Position numbers and translations under genes: made by a program
Origin: Pseudomonas entomophila
GTDB lineage: Bacteria > Pseudomonadota > Gammaproteobacteria > Pseudomonadales > Pseudomonadaceae
Assembly (NCBI RefSeq): GCF_023277925.1
Contig: NZ_CP063832.1
Location: forward strand, 3,364,001 to 3,428,000
Direction: 5' to 3'
DNA length: 64,000 nt
In this document: piece by piece, positions 53,201 through 60,842 of the stretch
How positions within the stretch are numbered: position 1 is the stretch's first letter
Layout of the letters: every line of letters starts with the position of its first letter
The notes under the pieces: model-generated
The model's input: only the letters and a program-made list of their open reading frames with translations
Database searches by the model: none
Told to the model about the DNA's origin: nothing

Positions 53201-54973
53201 TTTGGCATGCGCCCCCGAGCCGTCCCATTCGAGGTTGAAGCCGCGCTGGGTGCGGTCGGTGTAACGGGTCACCAGGTGATGCTGGTACTGGTAGTGCCAG
53301 GCTGCGCCGTGCTCGTCCTGGGCGATGACCAGGTCACCCTGGTCGTCGTAGTGGTAGGCGCACAGCTGGCGCAACGGTTTGCCGTCGACCACCTGCCACA
53401 GGCCCTGGATATGCCCATGGTCGTCGAGCAGCGTGCCCAATTGCAGGTGCACCTTGGTCGGGTCGTTGTCCTCGTAGGTGTTGATATCGGACAACACCGG
53501 TCGGCCGTTGAAATGATGCTCGTAGTGCAGCATCGCGCCGGCGCCGCTGCGCAGGACGATATGCACCAGATAGAACCGATCACCGACACGCTCGTAGGTT
53601 TCACGCCGCTCCAGCCCTCGGGTGAGGATGATCTGGGTCTCTGTGGTGCGCACCAGGCCACGGTATTCGATCGGGTCATAGTGCGGCTTGCCCTGTTTGG
53701 GCATCGGGTACGGGTGGCTACGGCCGTCGACATCGTGGAATACCAGGCCATCGTCCACGACATCGATGCAGGTGGTGAACTCGGTCAGCCAACGGGCGCC
53801 TAGGCTGCTGTCGTCGAGTTCTGCCAGCCGTGAGTTGTAGGTCCGCGCCCAAGTGACCGGGAATGGCCCGGGCAGGCTGAAGTCGACGTGCTGTAGGGTT
53901 TCGCTGCCCAGGGCGAAGTTGATGTCGCGGGTGGTCCCCGGGCAAGGGCCGTTCTTGCAGCGGTTAGCCGCATTCTTTGGCGGCGCTTCCTCGCGCTGGG
54001 TTTCGAGCTTGCCTTGCGTGGCCTGGTGCTGCGCGGTGCTGGTTGAGTTGGGCTTGATGTTGGTGTTTACCAGCTGCGGATTGCGCCTGCGCCACAGTGC
54101 CACGCTGCCGGCCAGGATCAGGCGCAGCGCCTCGATCGAGTGCGGGTTGCTGGCCGAACCTAGCTTGAGGATCTCGCTTTTGATCTGAGATGCCAGCACC
54201 CGCAATTTGGCGACTTGCTTGTGGCCGTAGACCTTGGCCTCTTCACTGATCGTCGCGCTGGCGGCCATGTTGGCCATGCCCTTGCCGGCCGCCTTGTAGG
54301 CGCTCCAGGCCGCGTCGAAGATGTTGTCGATACTGGCCAGAGGGTCATGCAGCAGCTGGTCGGCCGCCTTGCTCGCTTTCTTGCCTGCCTCGCCAAGGTC
54401 TTTGCCGCTATTGAGGTTGGCATCGATCAAGGCATCCAGGCCGTTGCAGATCTCGTTGAGTATTTCCTCGCCCTTGCCACCCGCCGCCGTCAGGGTTTTC
54501 TTGAGCTTGCCTTCGGCTTGGCTGACGAAGTCATCCAGGCTACCGACGATGTCGGCGTTCAGGTGCCCGGCAATGATCTCGATCAGCGCGTCACCGAGGA
54601 TCTGCTTGCCTTCCTGGCGCACCATGAACAGCATCGGCCGCAGGCTCATGCGCGCGGCCGCCATGTTCGGCGGAATAGGTACCATGCCGATCAGGTTGAT
54701 GCCCAAGCTGACCCAGTCCCACGGGTCGGGCTTTTTACTTTCAGCGAGGGTGACGATATCGCCCAGGGCGTCGACCAGGGCGATGATGTTACCCACCACC
54801 GGCAAGGCACCCGCGACGTTCTTGATGCGCTCGAGGGTGACATAGCCATCGCTGACGTCGCGCAGCCAGGCATCGAATACTGCAGCACCACGGCCGACGT
54901 CTTCGATGTGGATTTCGTTCAGGGGAACGATGGCGACTTCGCGGCCACCGGGTTGGGAAGTCTGTTCGGTCAT
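50285..54973 (-). CDS. Rhs polymorphic toxin, T6SS effector
   Basis: 1562 aa. N-terminal ~340 residues: two hydrophobic stretches (about 52-76 LPVVGNIIALVDALGDIV and 90-105) and a helical region, with no PAAR domain seen. DUF6531-type start of the core follows (GPCPGTTRDINFALGSETL), then many YD repeats forming the cocoon, and the Rhs core end (HCDHLGTPMELTDEHG, YHDHETGLHYNRYRYYDA, DPISFVGGLNVYAYAFNP, DPLGL at 1433-1437). The last 125 residues (bases 50285-50662) are the variable toxin, with a His-rich YHMDFK...YGHESLPDGHPHKTIPHVNV region; family not recognised. Start overlaps the vgrG stop (ATGA). Confidence 0.9.
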   Translation of the reverse strand: MTEQTSQPGGREVAIVPLNEIHIEDVGRGAAVFDAWLRDVSDGYVTLERIKNVAGALPVVGNIIALVDALGDIVTLAESKKPDPWDWVSLGINLIGMVPIPPNMAAARMSLRPMLFMVRQEGKQILGDALIEIIAGHLNADIVGSLDDFVSQAEGKLKKTLTAAGGKGEEILNEICNGLDALIDANLNSGKDLGEAGKKASKAADQLLHDPLASIDNIFDAAWSAYKAAGKGMANMAASATISEEAKVYGHKQVAKLRVLASQIKSEILKLGSASNPHSIEALRLILAGSVALWRRRNPQLVNTNIKPNSTSTAQHQATQGKLETQREEAPPKNAANRCKNGPCPGTTRDINFALGSETLQHVDFSLPGPFPVTWARTYNSRLAELDDSSLGARWLTEFTTCIDVVDDGLVFHDVDGRSHPYPMPKQGKPHYDPIEYRGLVRTTETQIILTRGLERRETYERVGDRFYLVHIVLRSGAGAMLHYEHHFNGRPVLSDINTYEDNDPTKVHLQLGTLLDDHGHIQGLWQVVDGKPLRQLCAYHYDDQGDLVIAQDEHGAAWHYQYQHHLVTRYTDRTQRGFNLEWDGSGAHAKAIREWADDGSFETRLQWDKHIRLTTVTDAHGQQTKHYYDILGYTYRIKHPDGNSEWLFRDDRKNIIRHVHPDGSQDRFAYDERSNLLKHIRADHSVVHYAYDDHDQLIKIRDAEGGLWLRDYDERGNLVETVDPLGNKTEFAYTPAGLVKAIKDAIGNEKKLAYNDAGQLLEYTDCSGKSSQWTYNAFGQLSEFADAAGNKTAYEYKAGQLAKLIHPDKTEEHFERDAEGRLLAHVDALDRCTTWTYNAVGLLAERVDAAEHTLRYRWDKLGRLIGLENENESKANFLYDPVGRLLQETGFDGLVTRYQYDPHTGRLASTQVGQRRIELRLDRMGRLAERTARLGDQSQTETFAYDGNGQLIQATNAASKLQWFRDEAGNLTREHQYYLATGTPMVAVWQHEYDALNQRTATIRPDGHKVSWLTYGSGHLLGMTLDQHEMLAYERDDLHREIVRHQGNKLMQTQAWDPAGRLQEQLLGSHDGQSTLLKRQYRYDAAGQLTNIHDSRRGPLEYQYDPVGRLLKATSRLGVETFAFDPAGNLLDQKTQELNRPLEADPRRNKLMDNLLREYAGTHYKYDERGNLIHRLHKGAHAHFTWDLFDRLASYNDDKLKVDYSYDALGRRLHKHSVAHFWDRPEAGTGWNQLQRAKRQRELGCGFTLFGWDGDTLAWESSPPRDEGDTGRTVHYLYEPGSFVPVAQALRKSPIRLHKQPDWSQREYDFDQDPLWHTEVKPQAFDAIAWYHCDHLGTPMELTDEHGHIAWAGQYKAWGEVKEERSDWAKQHGLGSPLRFQGQYHDHETGLHYNRYRYYDAANGRFIGKDPISFVGGLNVYAYAFNPTQWTDPLGLSPQSIAKAVVELRAGRSVTVCSFKDASAVLFGAFPGAQKSAGAGDKDPSKTARDKASFKSNRQNGSGLASYHMDFKINPATGVLYGHESLPDGHPHKTIPHVNVITPEGKRADIFVERRTSCPRK

Positions 54974-57945
54974 GAAATCAGCTCGCCTGGCATCAGGTCA
55001 GTCAGGGTGTTCAGGTTCGGTGCCTTGAAGGCAGGGAGTTTGGGTGGCGCCGGCAGCTTCGGCAGGCTGGCCATGGCCCCCTGCACGGCTGCACCGGCCT
55101 TGCCCGCGACGCCCAGGGTGCTAGAGGAGGCAGGCAGTGCCGAACTGGCGGCGCTCGCCAGTTGCGGCAGGCCGGCGACGCCGCCTTTCAGCGCGCCTTG
55201 CACCTGCTGCACGCCCTGCAGCGCGTTCTGCCCGGTCTTGAGCAGGCTCATGCCGCTCTTGGCCGTGTGCATGCCACTGCTGGCCAGTTGCTTGATCGTG
55301 CCCATCGTCGCGCCACTGCCATCAGGCGTGAGCGTGTCAATCATCGAATCGAGCATTGAGGGCGCACCTTCTTCGGTCGCCGCCAGCTTCGGCCAGGGCA
55401 AGCCCTTGGCGAAGCTGCCGAGACTCCAGGTGTCAGCCGTGTCAAGGCCGAACGCCGCCGTGGCCGGCCCGGGCGCGGCGCCGGCCACGGCATTGAAGCC
55501 CTGCCCGTCCAGCGAACCCTTGAGCACCGTGCCCAGGGCGTCGGTGACTTCGTAGTCGCCGGCCTTGATGCCCTTGGTGTTGGCGTACAGGTTGAACAGC
55601 TCCAGCGCGCCTTTGCCGGGCTTCGGTGGCTCGGGGAAGGTGCCGGCCATGCTGGCGGCGCCGATGTGGGCGAACTGCGCGGCGTGGGCGGTGTAGTTGG
55701 CGCTGGTGACGTGGGTGATGCCGCTGGCGTTGTAGGTCGTCGCGCTGCCGCCGCCCTGCACCACCAGTTCGGTCTTGGCCTTGAGGATGATGCGGTCGGC
55801 GTTGGCGGTGATGTCGAGCTTGGCCAGCAGGTTGATGCTGTCCTTCAGGGCGCGGATGTCGATGTCGCCGGAGGCCGACACCAGCTTCCAGCCCAGGCTC
55901 TGCACGAACAGGCGCATGCCTTGGCTGGCGCTGGCCAGCAGGCGTTTGCCGATCGACAGACTGGTGTGGCCGGTGCTGCTCAGCGCCAGGTGGCTGCCGC
56001 TGGTGATGTGGTTGGGGCCGGGGGTGGTCAGGGCGATGCCGGCCGGGCTCGACACCACCAGGTGCGGCTGGGTGAACTCGGCGAACTCGTTTTTCGTGAG
56101 GTCGCCTGGGCCACTGCCGAGGATGCCTTGGTGCTGCTTGTGCAGGTCCTTGGCCACGGCGTCCTGGTCGCCCGGTTCCTGGGCCTGCATCTGCTTGGCC
56201 AGTTCGGCCAGGCTGTCCTGCTGTTCGCTGGCGGTAGCCAGGCGTTCGGCGGTTTCGGGCAGGTCCTTGTGGTGCTTGGCTTCGTTGGCGCGGGGCTCGG
56301 TGGTGATCAGCAGGCCACCGGCGGCGCGCACGGCGCCGTGGCGGTCGGTGCGCAGCTCGAAGCCTTCACCGCGTGGGGCGCCGCCCGACGGTCTGGGGTG
56401 CGTGAGGTAGCCGAGGTTCAGCGCACTGGCACCGTGGTCGCTGCGCAGGGCGATGCTGATTTCGCTGGTGGTGTCGTCGATGCGCAGTTCGTTGCCACGG
56501 CTGCCCTTGTATTCCTTGCTCTTGATCGTGGCGAGGGTCTTCAGGTCAGGCAGCTTGTAGTGCGGCATGTTCACGCCGTGGTACAGGCAGCCGGTCACCA
56601 GCGGCTGGTCGGGGTCGCCTTCGAGGAAGCTGACCAGTACCTCCATGCCGACGCGGGGCAGTTGCAGGCCGGCGATGCCCTGCCCGGCCCAGCTGCTGGC
56701 CACGCGCATCCACACGCTGGACTTGTCGTCCGAGCGGCCTTCGCGGTCCCAGAAGAACTGCACCTTGATGCGGCCGTATTCGTCGCAGTAGATCTCTTCA
56801 CCGGCCGGGCCGCTGACCACGGCGCGCTGCTCGCCGAGCACCTTCGGTTTCGGGTGGTTCAGCGGCGGGCGGTACGGTTGCTCCCACGGGGTGACCACGA
56901 AGAAGTTGCGGTAGCCCTGCTGGAAGCCGTCGAAGCGCGGGTCGATGTCGCTGGTGATGGCTTCTTCCAGGACCTGCGGCTGACGGCCCTGGTGCTGGAT
57001 TTCGGTGAGCAGCCAGAGGTCGTTCCACGAGGCGTTGGGGTGGCTGGCCAGGGTCAGGAAGTGCCCGCTGGCCAGCAACGGCTGGTCGCTGTAGCCGCTC
57101 GCCTGGCGGTAGTCGCTGCGGTGGCGTTCCAGGGCGCGGTTGGCCAGGTGCTTGCCACGCGGGCGGTCGAGGAAGCGGCCGGGGTAGTCGTAGTCTTCCA
57201 GGGCCGGCTCGTCGTGGCTGTCGGCCTCGCCTTCGAGCTGGATCAGCGGTTTCTTGAAGTCGTAGTCGCGGCGCGTGACGCTGCTGGTACGGGTTTCCAG
57301 GCGCAGGGCGAAGCGCTTGATCATGGGGGTGTCGGCGACCAGCCCGGAGTCGTGCTGGAACTGCACCGGGGCCAGTTTCGGGAACACCGTCTGGTCGTCG
57401 CCGAACACCAGTTGGTGGCCGTCGGCGCTGTGGCGGAAGTGGTAGTGGATGCCTTCTTCTTCACACAGCCGCTGGATGAACTGCAGGTTGGACTCGTCGT
57501 ACTGCACGCAGTACTCGCGCTGCGGGTACGTCGCGCCCAGTTGGAATTGGTAGGCGTTGGCGAGGATGCCGTGTTCCTCGAGCACCTGGGCGATGATCTC
57601 CTGCACGGTCTTGTGCTGGAACATGCGCTGGTTGATGCGGTGGGCCAGGTAGGCCAGTTGCGGGCGTAGCGTGACCTGGTAGCGAGTCAGGCGCTTGCCG
57701 GCCTCGCCTTGCGCGGCGCGGTAGATCAGGCCGTGCAGGCCGCGGCCGTCGTCACCGAGCTGGAGGAACGCGGGCTTGTGCAGCAGGCTCTCCAGGTCCC
57801 GCGAGGGGTGCTCGCTGACCAGTTCCAGGTCGATGGCGTAAGGTTGGCTGATGGCCTCCTTGCCGTCGAAGGCAAGCACCTGGAAGTCGTGCTCCAGGCC
57901 GTCGATGTGCAGGCTGAAATGGGTCTGGTTCGCGGCGGCAAACAT
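54970..57945 (-). CDS. vgrG: VgrG, T6SS spike protein with long C-terminal extension
   Basis: 991 aa. gp27-like part (about 10-370, HFSLHIDGLEHDFQVLAF, YCVQYDESNLQFIQRLCEEEGIHYHF), gp5 OB-fold (about 390-480, YCDEYGRIKVQFFWDREGR, GLQLPRVGMEVLVSFLEGDPDQPLVTG), DUF2345 beta-helix (about 590-780). A further ~190 residues rich in Ala/Gly/Ser/Pro follow, usual VgrGs being ~650-800. The extension may seat the PAAR-less Rhs encoded next, whose start overlaps by 4 bp. Delivers the effector on the T6SS tip. Confidence 0.93.
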   Translation of the reverse strand: MFAAANQTHFSLHIDGLEHDFQVLAFDGKEAISQPYAIDLELVSEHPSRDLESLLHKPAFLQLGDDGRGLHGLIYRAAQGEAGKRLTRYQVTLRPQLAYLAHRINQRMFQHKTVQEIIAQVLEEHGILANAYQFQLGATYPQREYCVQYDESNLQFIQRLCEEEGIHYHFRHSADGHQLVFGDDQTVFPKLAPVQFQHDSGLVADTPMIKRFALRLETRTSSVTRRDYDFKKPLIQLEGEADSHDEPALEDYDYPGRFLDRPRGKHLANRALERHRSDYRQASGYSDQPLLASGHFLTLASHPNASWNDLWLLTEIQHQGRQPQVLEEAITSDIDPRFDGFQQGYRNFFVVTPWEQPYRPPLNHPKPKVLGEQRAVVSGPAGEEIYCDEYGRIKVQFFWDREGRSDDKSSVWMRVASSWAGQGIAGLQLPRVGMEVLVSFLEGDPDQPLVTGCLYHGVNMPHYKLPDLKTLATIKSKEYKGSRGNELRIDDTTSEISIALRSDHGASALNLGYLTHPRPSGGAPRGEGFELRTDRHGAVRAAGGLLITTEPRANEAKHHKDLPETAERLATASEQQDSLAELAKQMQAQEPGDQDAVAKDLHKQHQGILGSGPGDLTKNEFAEFTQPHLVVSSPAGIALTTPGPNHITSGSHLALSSTGHTSLSIGKRLLASASQGMRLFVQSLGWKLVSASGDIDIRALKDSINLLAKLDITANADRIILKAKTELVVQGGGSATTYNASGITHVTSANYTAHAAQFAHIGAASMAGTFPEPPKPGKGALELFNLYANTKGIKAGDYEVTDALGTVLKGSLDGQGFNAVAGAAPGPATAAFGLDTADTWSLGSFAKGLPWPKLAATEEGAPSMLDSMIDTLTPDGSGATMGTIKQLASSGMHTAKSGMSLLKTGQNALQGVQQVQGALKGGVAGLPQLASAASSALPASSSTLGVAGKAGAAVQGAMASLPKLPAPPKLPAFKAPNLNTLTDLMPGELIS

Positions 57946-58030
57946 CCCTGTCCCTCTGTTGCGAAAATTCGATGGTCAAAACGACCGCAGCCCGCGGCGC
58001 GAACGCGGCGGGCTACGGTGGAGTCCAGGC

Positions 58031-58549
58031 TTAGCCTGCGACCGGCGCGCGCCAGTCGTCGGAACCGGAAGTACCGGACACTTCGTGGGTCCAGGTGATC
58101 TTGCGGTAGGTGAAGTGCACGTCTTCCAGGTGGGTGAAGTGGGCGTTGCCCGGGTCCTGGCAGTTGTGCATGTAGTCCTTGATGTCGACGATGATCGCGT
58201 CTTCCAGGACGGTGGTGTAGTAGTGCTCTTGGGTGCCCTGGGCCGAGGTGCGGTACCACTTGATCTCGACCTTGGTCATGCGCTCGCCCGAGGTCAGGGC
58301 GGCCAGCAGCAGCGGCGAGGCCTTGTCGAAGACCTTGGTGATTTTCACCGGCTTGTGCACGCGCTGGCCGGTCGGTTGGCCGGACTGCGGGTCACGCGGG
58401 ATGATCACTTCGTGTTCGAAGCCCTGGACCATCACCTGGTCTTCGTGGCCTTCCTGGTAGGTGTTGCCCACCGAGTCGGCGGTGAACGCGCCGGCAGTGA
58501 TCAGACCTTGTTTTTCGCCGGTGACGGCCATGTAGGCGGGAGTTGCCAT
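58031..58549 (-). CDS. hcp: Hcp, T6SS tube protein
   Basis: 172 aa. Typical Hcp1 sequence: MATPAYMAVTGEKQGLITAG, EGHEDQVMVQGFEHEVIIPRD, KPVKITKVFDKASPLLLAAL and FTYRKITWTHE. Hexamers stack into the tube that carries VgrG-Rhs. AAGGAGAG ribosome site. First gene of the hcp-vgrG-rhs-imm unit, 85 bp before vgrG. No sheath or baseplate genes are in this window, so this is an auxiliary cluster served by a T6SS elsewhere. Confidence 0.95.
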   Translation of the reverse strand: MATPAYMAVTGEKQGLITAGAFTADSVGNTYQEGHEDQVMVQGFEHEVIIPRDPQSGQPTGQRVHKPVKITKVFDKASPLLLAALTSGERMTKVEIKWYRTSAQGTQEHYYTTVLEDAIIVDIKDYMHNCQDPGNAHFTHLEDVHFTYRKITWTHEVSGTSGSDDWRAPVAG

Positions 58550-58617
58550 GTGTTGCTCTCCTTGCTGGATAAGTGCCTGTTCTGGCAGGAAATTGCCAGT
58601 TGGCTAGCAAGAGAATT

Positions 58618-58633
58618 ATCAAAAGTCGTGCCA
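58618..58633 (-). promoter_or_regulatory. Candidate sigma54 promoter of hcp
   Basis: On - it reads TGGCACGACTTTTGAT, close to TGGCAC-N5-TTGCW: perfect -24, correct spacing, -12 GA instead of GC. About 70 bp before the hcp start. hcp/vgrG clusters are often RpoN-dependent in Pseudomonas. Confidence 0.5.
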
Positions 58634-58712
58634 GAAAATATTTTCCTAATATTTTCAGATACTTATACGCATGACGCATCCATTTGGATGTCTTCAAAAG
58701 AAAAACCCATCC

Positions 58713-58840
58713 AAAAGTTGCGCAACTTTTTGCGCAGTGGTGGCAAAAAGTTGCGCAGTTGGCTGTAGGCCATGGTGCATAAGGCCTACATCAATGTATT
58801 CACACACTTACCCACATTCGAGTGCGCAACTTCTTGCGCA
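58713..58840. promoter_or_regulatory. Cluster of five TGCGCA sites, including an 18-bp perfect palindrome
   Basis: AAAAGTTGCGCAACTTTT (58713-58730) followed by TGCGCA at 58731, 58752, 58823 and 58835. The sites lie about 90-220 bp upstream of the sigma54-like promoter, the usual enhancer distance. Confidence 0.55.
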
Positions 58841-59042
58841 GTTGACCCAAAGGTCAGAAACAGAAATTCCCACCATGACCGAGGTCATGCCACTGTGCTT
58901 TTGCAACAGGAAATTTATTTTCAAAAGGGGGTTGAATTCGCCCCGCGGTTGCCTGACCTTAGAGTCAAGAGGCAAAGAAATACCAACGGCCTCAAGGGCC
59001 TAGGCACGCCTCCCTGCGAGCAAGCTGAATAAGGATTGAATC

Positions 59043-59390
59043 ATGCAAATCCAGGTCAACAGCAGCAACCATATCGAAGGCAACATCCGGCTCGACGAGT
59101 GGGTCCGCAGCACACTGCACGCCTCGCTCGAACGCTTCGAGGACGACCTCACCCGCATCGAGGTGCACCTGCGCGACGAGAACGGCATAAAACCCGGGCC
59201 GCATGACAAACGCTGCCAGATGGAGGCTCGCCCCAAAGGCCACCAACCGATTTCCGTGACCCACACCGCCACTTCGCTGGACCAAGCCGTCGACGGCGCG
59301 GCCGGCAAGCTGAACAACGCGCTGGAGCATTTCTACGGCAAGTTGCGCAGCAAGCGCGGCACGCTCGAGATGAGTGACCCGGAGGCCTGA
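59043..59390 (+). CDS. HPF/RaiA-like ribosome-associated protein
   Basis: 115 aa. MQIQVNSSNHIEGNIRLDEWVRSTLHASLERFEDDLTRIEVHLRDEN then CQMEARPKGHQPISVTHTATSLDQAVDGAAGKLNNALEHFYGK, the beta-alpha-beta-beta-beta-alpha order of the S30AE fold. Family members bind the 30S decoding site and hibernate ribosomes; this is a short paralogue rather than the ptsN-linked Hpf. AAGGATTG upstream; followed by a rho-independent terminator. Confidence 0.82.
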   Translation: MQIQVNSSNHIEGNIRLDEWVRSTLHASLERFEDDLTRIEVHLRDENGIKPGPHDKRCQMEARPKGHQPISVTHTATSLDQAVDGAAGKLNNALEHFYGKLRSKRGTLEMSDPEA

Positions 59391-59412
59391 AACTCAAGCC
59401 ATGCACACGACC

Positions 59413-59439
59413 AACGCCCGGCCTTGCGCCGGGCGTTTT
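59413..59439 (+). terminator. Rho-independent terminator after the HPF-like gene
   Basis: Stem AACGCCCGGC (59413-59422) with GCCGGGCGTT (59428-59437), loop CTTGC, then TTTTC. Confidence 0.85.
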
Positions 59440-59524
59440 CGTTCAGCCTGATCAGCGGGGCTGAACCAACCCCGCCCTGCCCCGGTCAACTCCTGCAGTC
59501 ATTCAGCCAGTGCAGAACGCGACC

Positions 59525-59812
59525 ATGAACAACCCCTTCGACCAGATAAGCGCCGCCTTCGCCCCCGAATATCGGGTCAACCTGAGCATCGAGCACCTGG
59601 ACGGCAGCATCATGCTGACACTCTCCGACGACAGCGGCGTGGTCGCCAAGCGCCTGGTCAGCGAGGCCCAGCGCAACGACCCGCTGCGCCTGCAACGGGT
59701 CATCGACAGCATCCGCCTGGGGCTGGCCATCGAACTGGGGCAGAACCCGCTGGAAGTGCTGGCCGCCCTCACCTGCCAACAGCGCTTCCCAACCACCACG
59801 CTGGCCAATTGA
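59525..59812 (+). CDS. DUF3509-family protein
   Basis: 95 aa from ATG 59525 (NNPFDQISAAFAPEYRVNLSIEHLDGSIMLTLSDDSGVVAKR). A Pseudomonas small-protein family of unknown function: a beta-rich half followed by a helix (LRLQRVIDSIRLGLAIELG). No membrane segment. Convergent with psiE, 3 bp apart. A GTG at 59510 in the same frame gives five more residues but lacks family support. Confidence 0.82.
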   Translation: MNNPFDQISAAFAPEYRVNLSIEHLDGSIMLTLSDDSGVVAKRLVSEAQRNDPLRLQRVIDSIRLGLAIELGQNPLEVLAALTCQQRFPTTTLAN

Positions 59813-59815
59813 GGC

Positions 59816-60286
59816 TTACTTGCCCTCTTCCACTTCCTTGCCGTTGGCGTCCAGCACCTTGGTCGACGGGTAGCGGTACGAGGCGTAGCGCACCACCAGG
59901 ATGGCGAACGCCAGCAGCAGAATGCCGCCGCACACGTACAACAGGCCGACATCCGGTGCCTTGTGGTGCGACACATCGCCGATCAGCAGGCGGGTCAGCG
60001 CGGTGATCGCCACGTACAGCAGGAAGCGAATAGGCATGTGGTTGGTCTTGAAGTAGATCCCCACCATGGCGCCCAGCTCCAGGTAGATGAACAGCAGCAG
60101 GATGTCGTCGACGCTGACCCCGCCCTTGCCCAGCATATCCATGAAGGTCACCACCGCCGCGTACGCGGTGATCGCGCCGATGCCGAACAGCGCCAGGTAG
60201 TGGAAGGCCTCCACGCACAGGTTGCCCAGCGAGTCGGCCGAGCCATGCAGGCCCTTGCGCAGTTTTTCTGCCCATTTGATGTTCAC
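59816..60286 (-). CDS. psiE: PsiE, phosphate-starvation-inducible membrane protein
   Basis: 156 aa from GTG 60286 (GGGGAAA upstream, start matching family N-terminus NIKWAEKLRKGLHG); GTG 60328 would add 14 residues. Four helices (about 27-50, 58-80, 85-102, 115-135); conserved VDDILLLFIYLELGAMVGIYF, NHMPIRFLLYVAITALTRLLIGD. Pho-regulated in E. coli; molecular function unknown. I see no clear Pho box here. Confidence 0.88.
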   Translation of the reverse strand: MNIKWAEKLRKGLHGSADSLGNLCVEAFHYLALFGIGAITAYAAVVTFMDMLGKGGVSVDDILLLFIYLELGAMVGIYFKTNHMPIRFLLYVAITALTRLLIGDVSHHKAPDVGLLYVCGGILLLAFAILVVRYASYRYPSTKVLDANGKEVEEGK

Positions 60287-60472
60287 GATGTTCGATTTCC
60301 CCGATACGGCTGAAGGATGGTGCGCCACCTCTGTGACGCTTGTGCCATGCAGTTAAAGGGCCACGCCCCTGCCTTGGAAGGCGGCCGATTGCCGCAGGGC
60401 ACCTGTGGGCTACGCTGTTTTTCAGCGCAAAAGGCCATCATCGTGGTTGCGGTCCGGTGGCTTTCGCCTGTA

Positions 60473-60488
60473 CTGTATAAAAACACAG
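60473..60488 (+). promoter_or_regulatory. LexA (SOS) box upstream of yebG
   Basis: CTGTATAAAAACACAG, a perfect CTGT-N8-ACAG LexA box, 42 bp before the yebG start. Confidence 0.9.
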
Positions 60489-60530
60489 TTATCTGCAACC
60501 CCAATCAGCAAAAAGGCACAGAGGTGATGA

Positions 60531-60794
60531 ATGGCCGTCGAAGTGGTGTACCGCAGCAGCCGCGACCCGGAGCGCTTGTTCATGGATAAGGCCGAAGCAG
60601 ACCGTCACGACAAGATGCTCGAACTGGCCGAACGCCTGGCAGAGGTGCTGCACAAGGCGGTGCCGTCGCTGAGCGAACAGCAGGTCGAGGAAGCCGGGAT
60701 CTACATGGCCAAGAACCGCGATGTGTTCGCCCGGGCGTTCAAGAGCCAGCCGGATGCGCTGGCGGAGTTGCTCGAGGGTGGTTCGGCGCAGTGA
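60531..60794 (+). CDS. yebG: YebG, SOS-induced DNA-damage protein
   Basis: 87 aa. MAVEVVYRSSRDPERLFMDKAEADRHDKMLELAERLAEVL is the family signature; all-helical after the first strand. Strong AGAGGTG ribosome site and the LexA box upstream make SOS control near certain. Its biochemical role is not established. Confidence 0.93.
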   Translation: MAVEVVYRSSRDPERLFMDKAEADRHDKMLELAERLAEVLHKAVPSLSEQQVEEAGIYMAKNRDVFARAFKSQPDALAELLEGGSAQ

Positions 60795-60806
60795 TGTCGG
60801 CGGTGG

Positions 60807-60826
60807 GCGCCGGCTTGCCGGCGAAC
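60807..60826. repeat. Single REP unit
   Basis: GCGCCGGCTTGCCGGCGAAC, between the convergent yebG and amino-acid dehydrogenase genes. Confidence 0.7.
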
Positions 60827-60842
60827 CGCACCCTCACCCCTC

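Larger units (their letters stand above)
58550..59042. other. hcp upstream regulatory region
   Basis: 493 bases without a gene, AT-rich compared with neighbours. Holds a sigma54-like promoter near hcp and a cluster of TGCGCA palindromes (listed separately). The right part (58842-59042) shows nothing I can name beyond the promoter space of the HPF-like gene. Confidence 0.6.

Noticed and set aside
55666..57669. 667-codon + strand open frame opposite vgrG
   Set aside because: Val/Gly/Ala-rich antisense shadow; VgrG on - is a complete, recognisable protein.
58741..58757. Second sigma54-like site TGGCAAAAAGTTGC on +
   Set aside because: Spacing between the GG and GC elements is one base short; better explained as part of the TGCGCA palindrome cluster.
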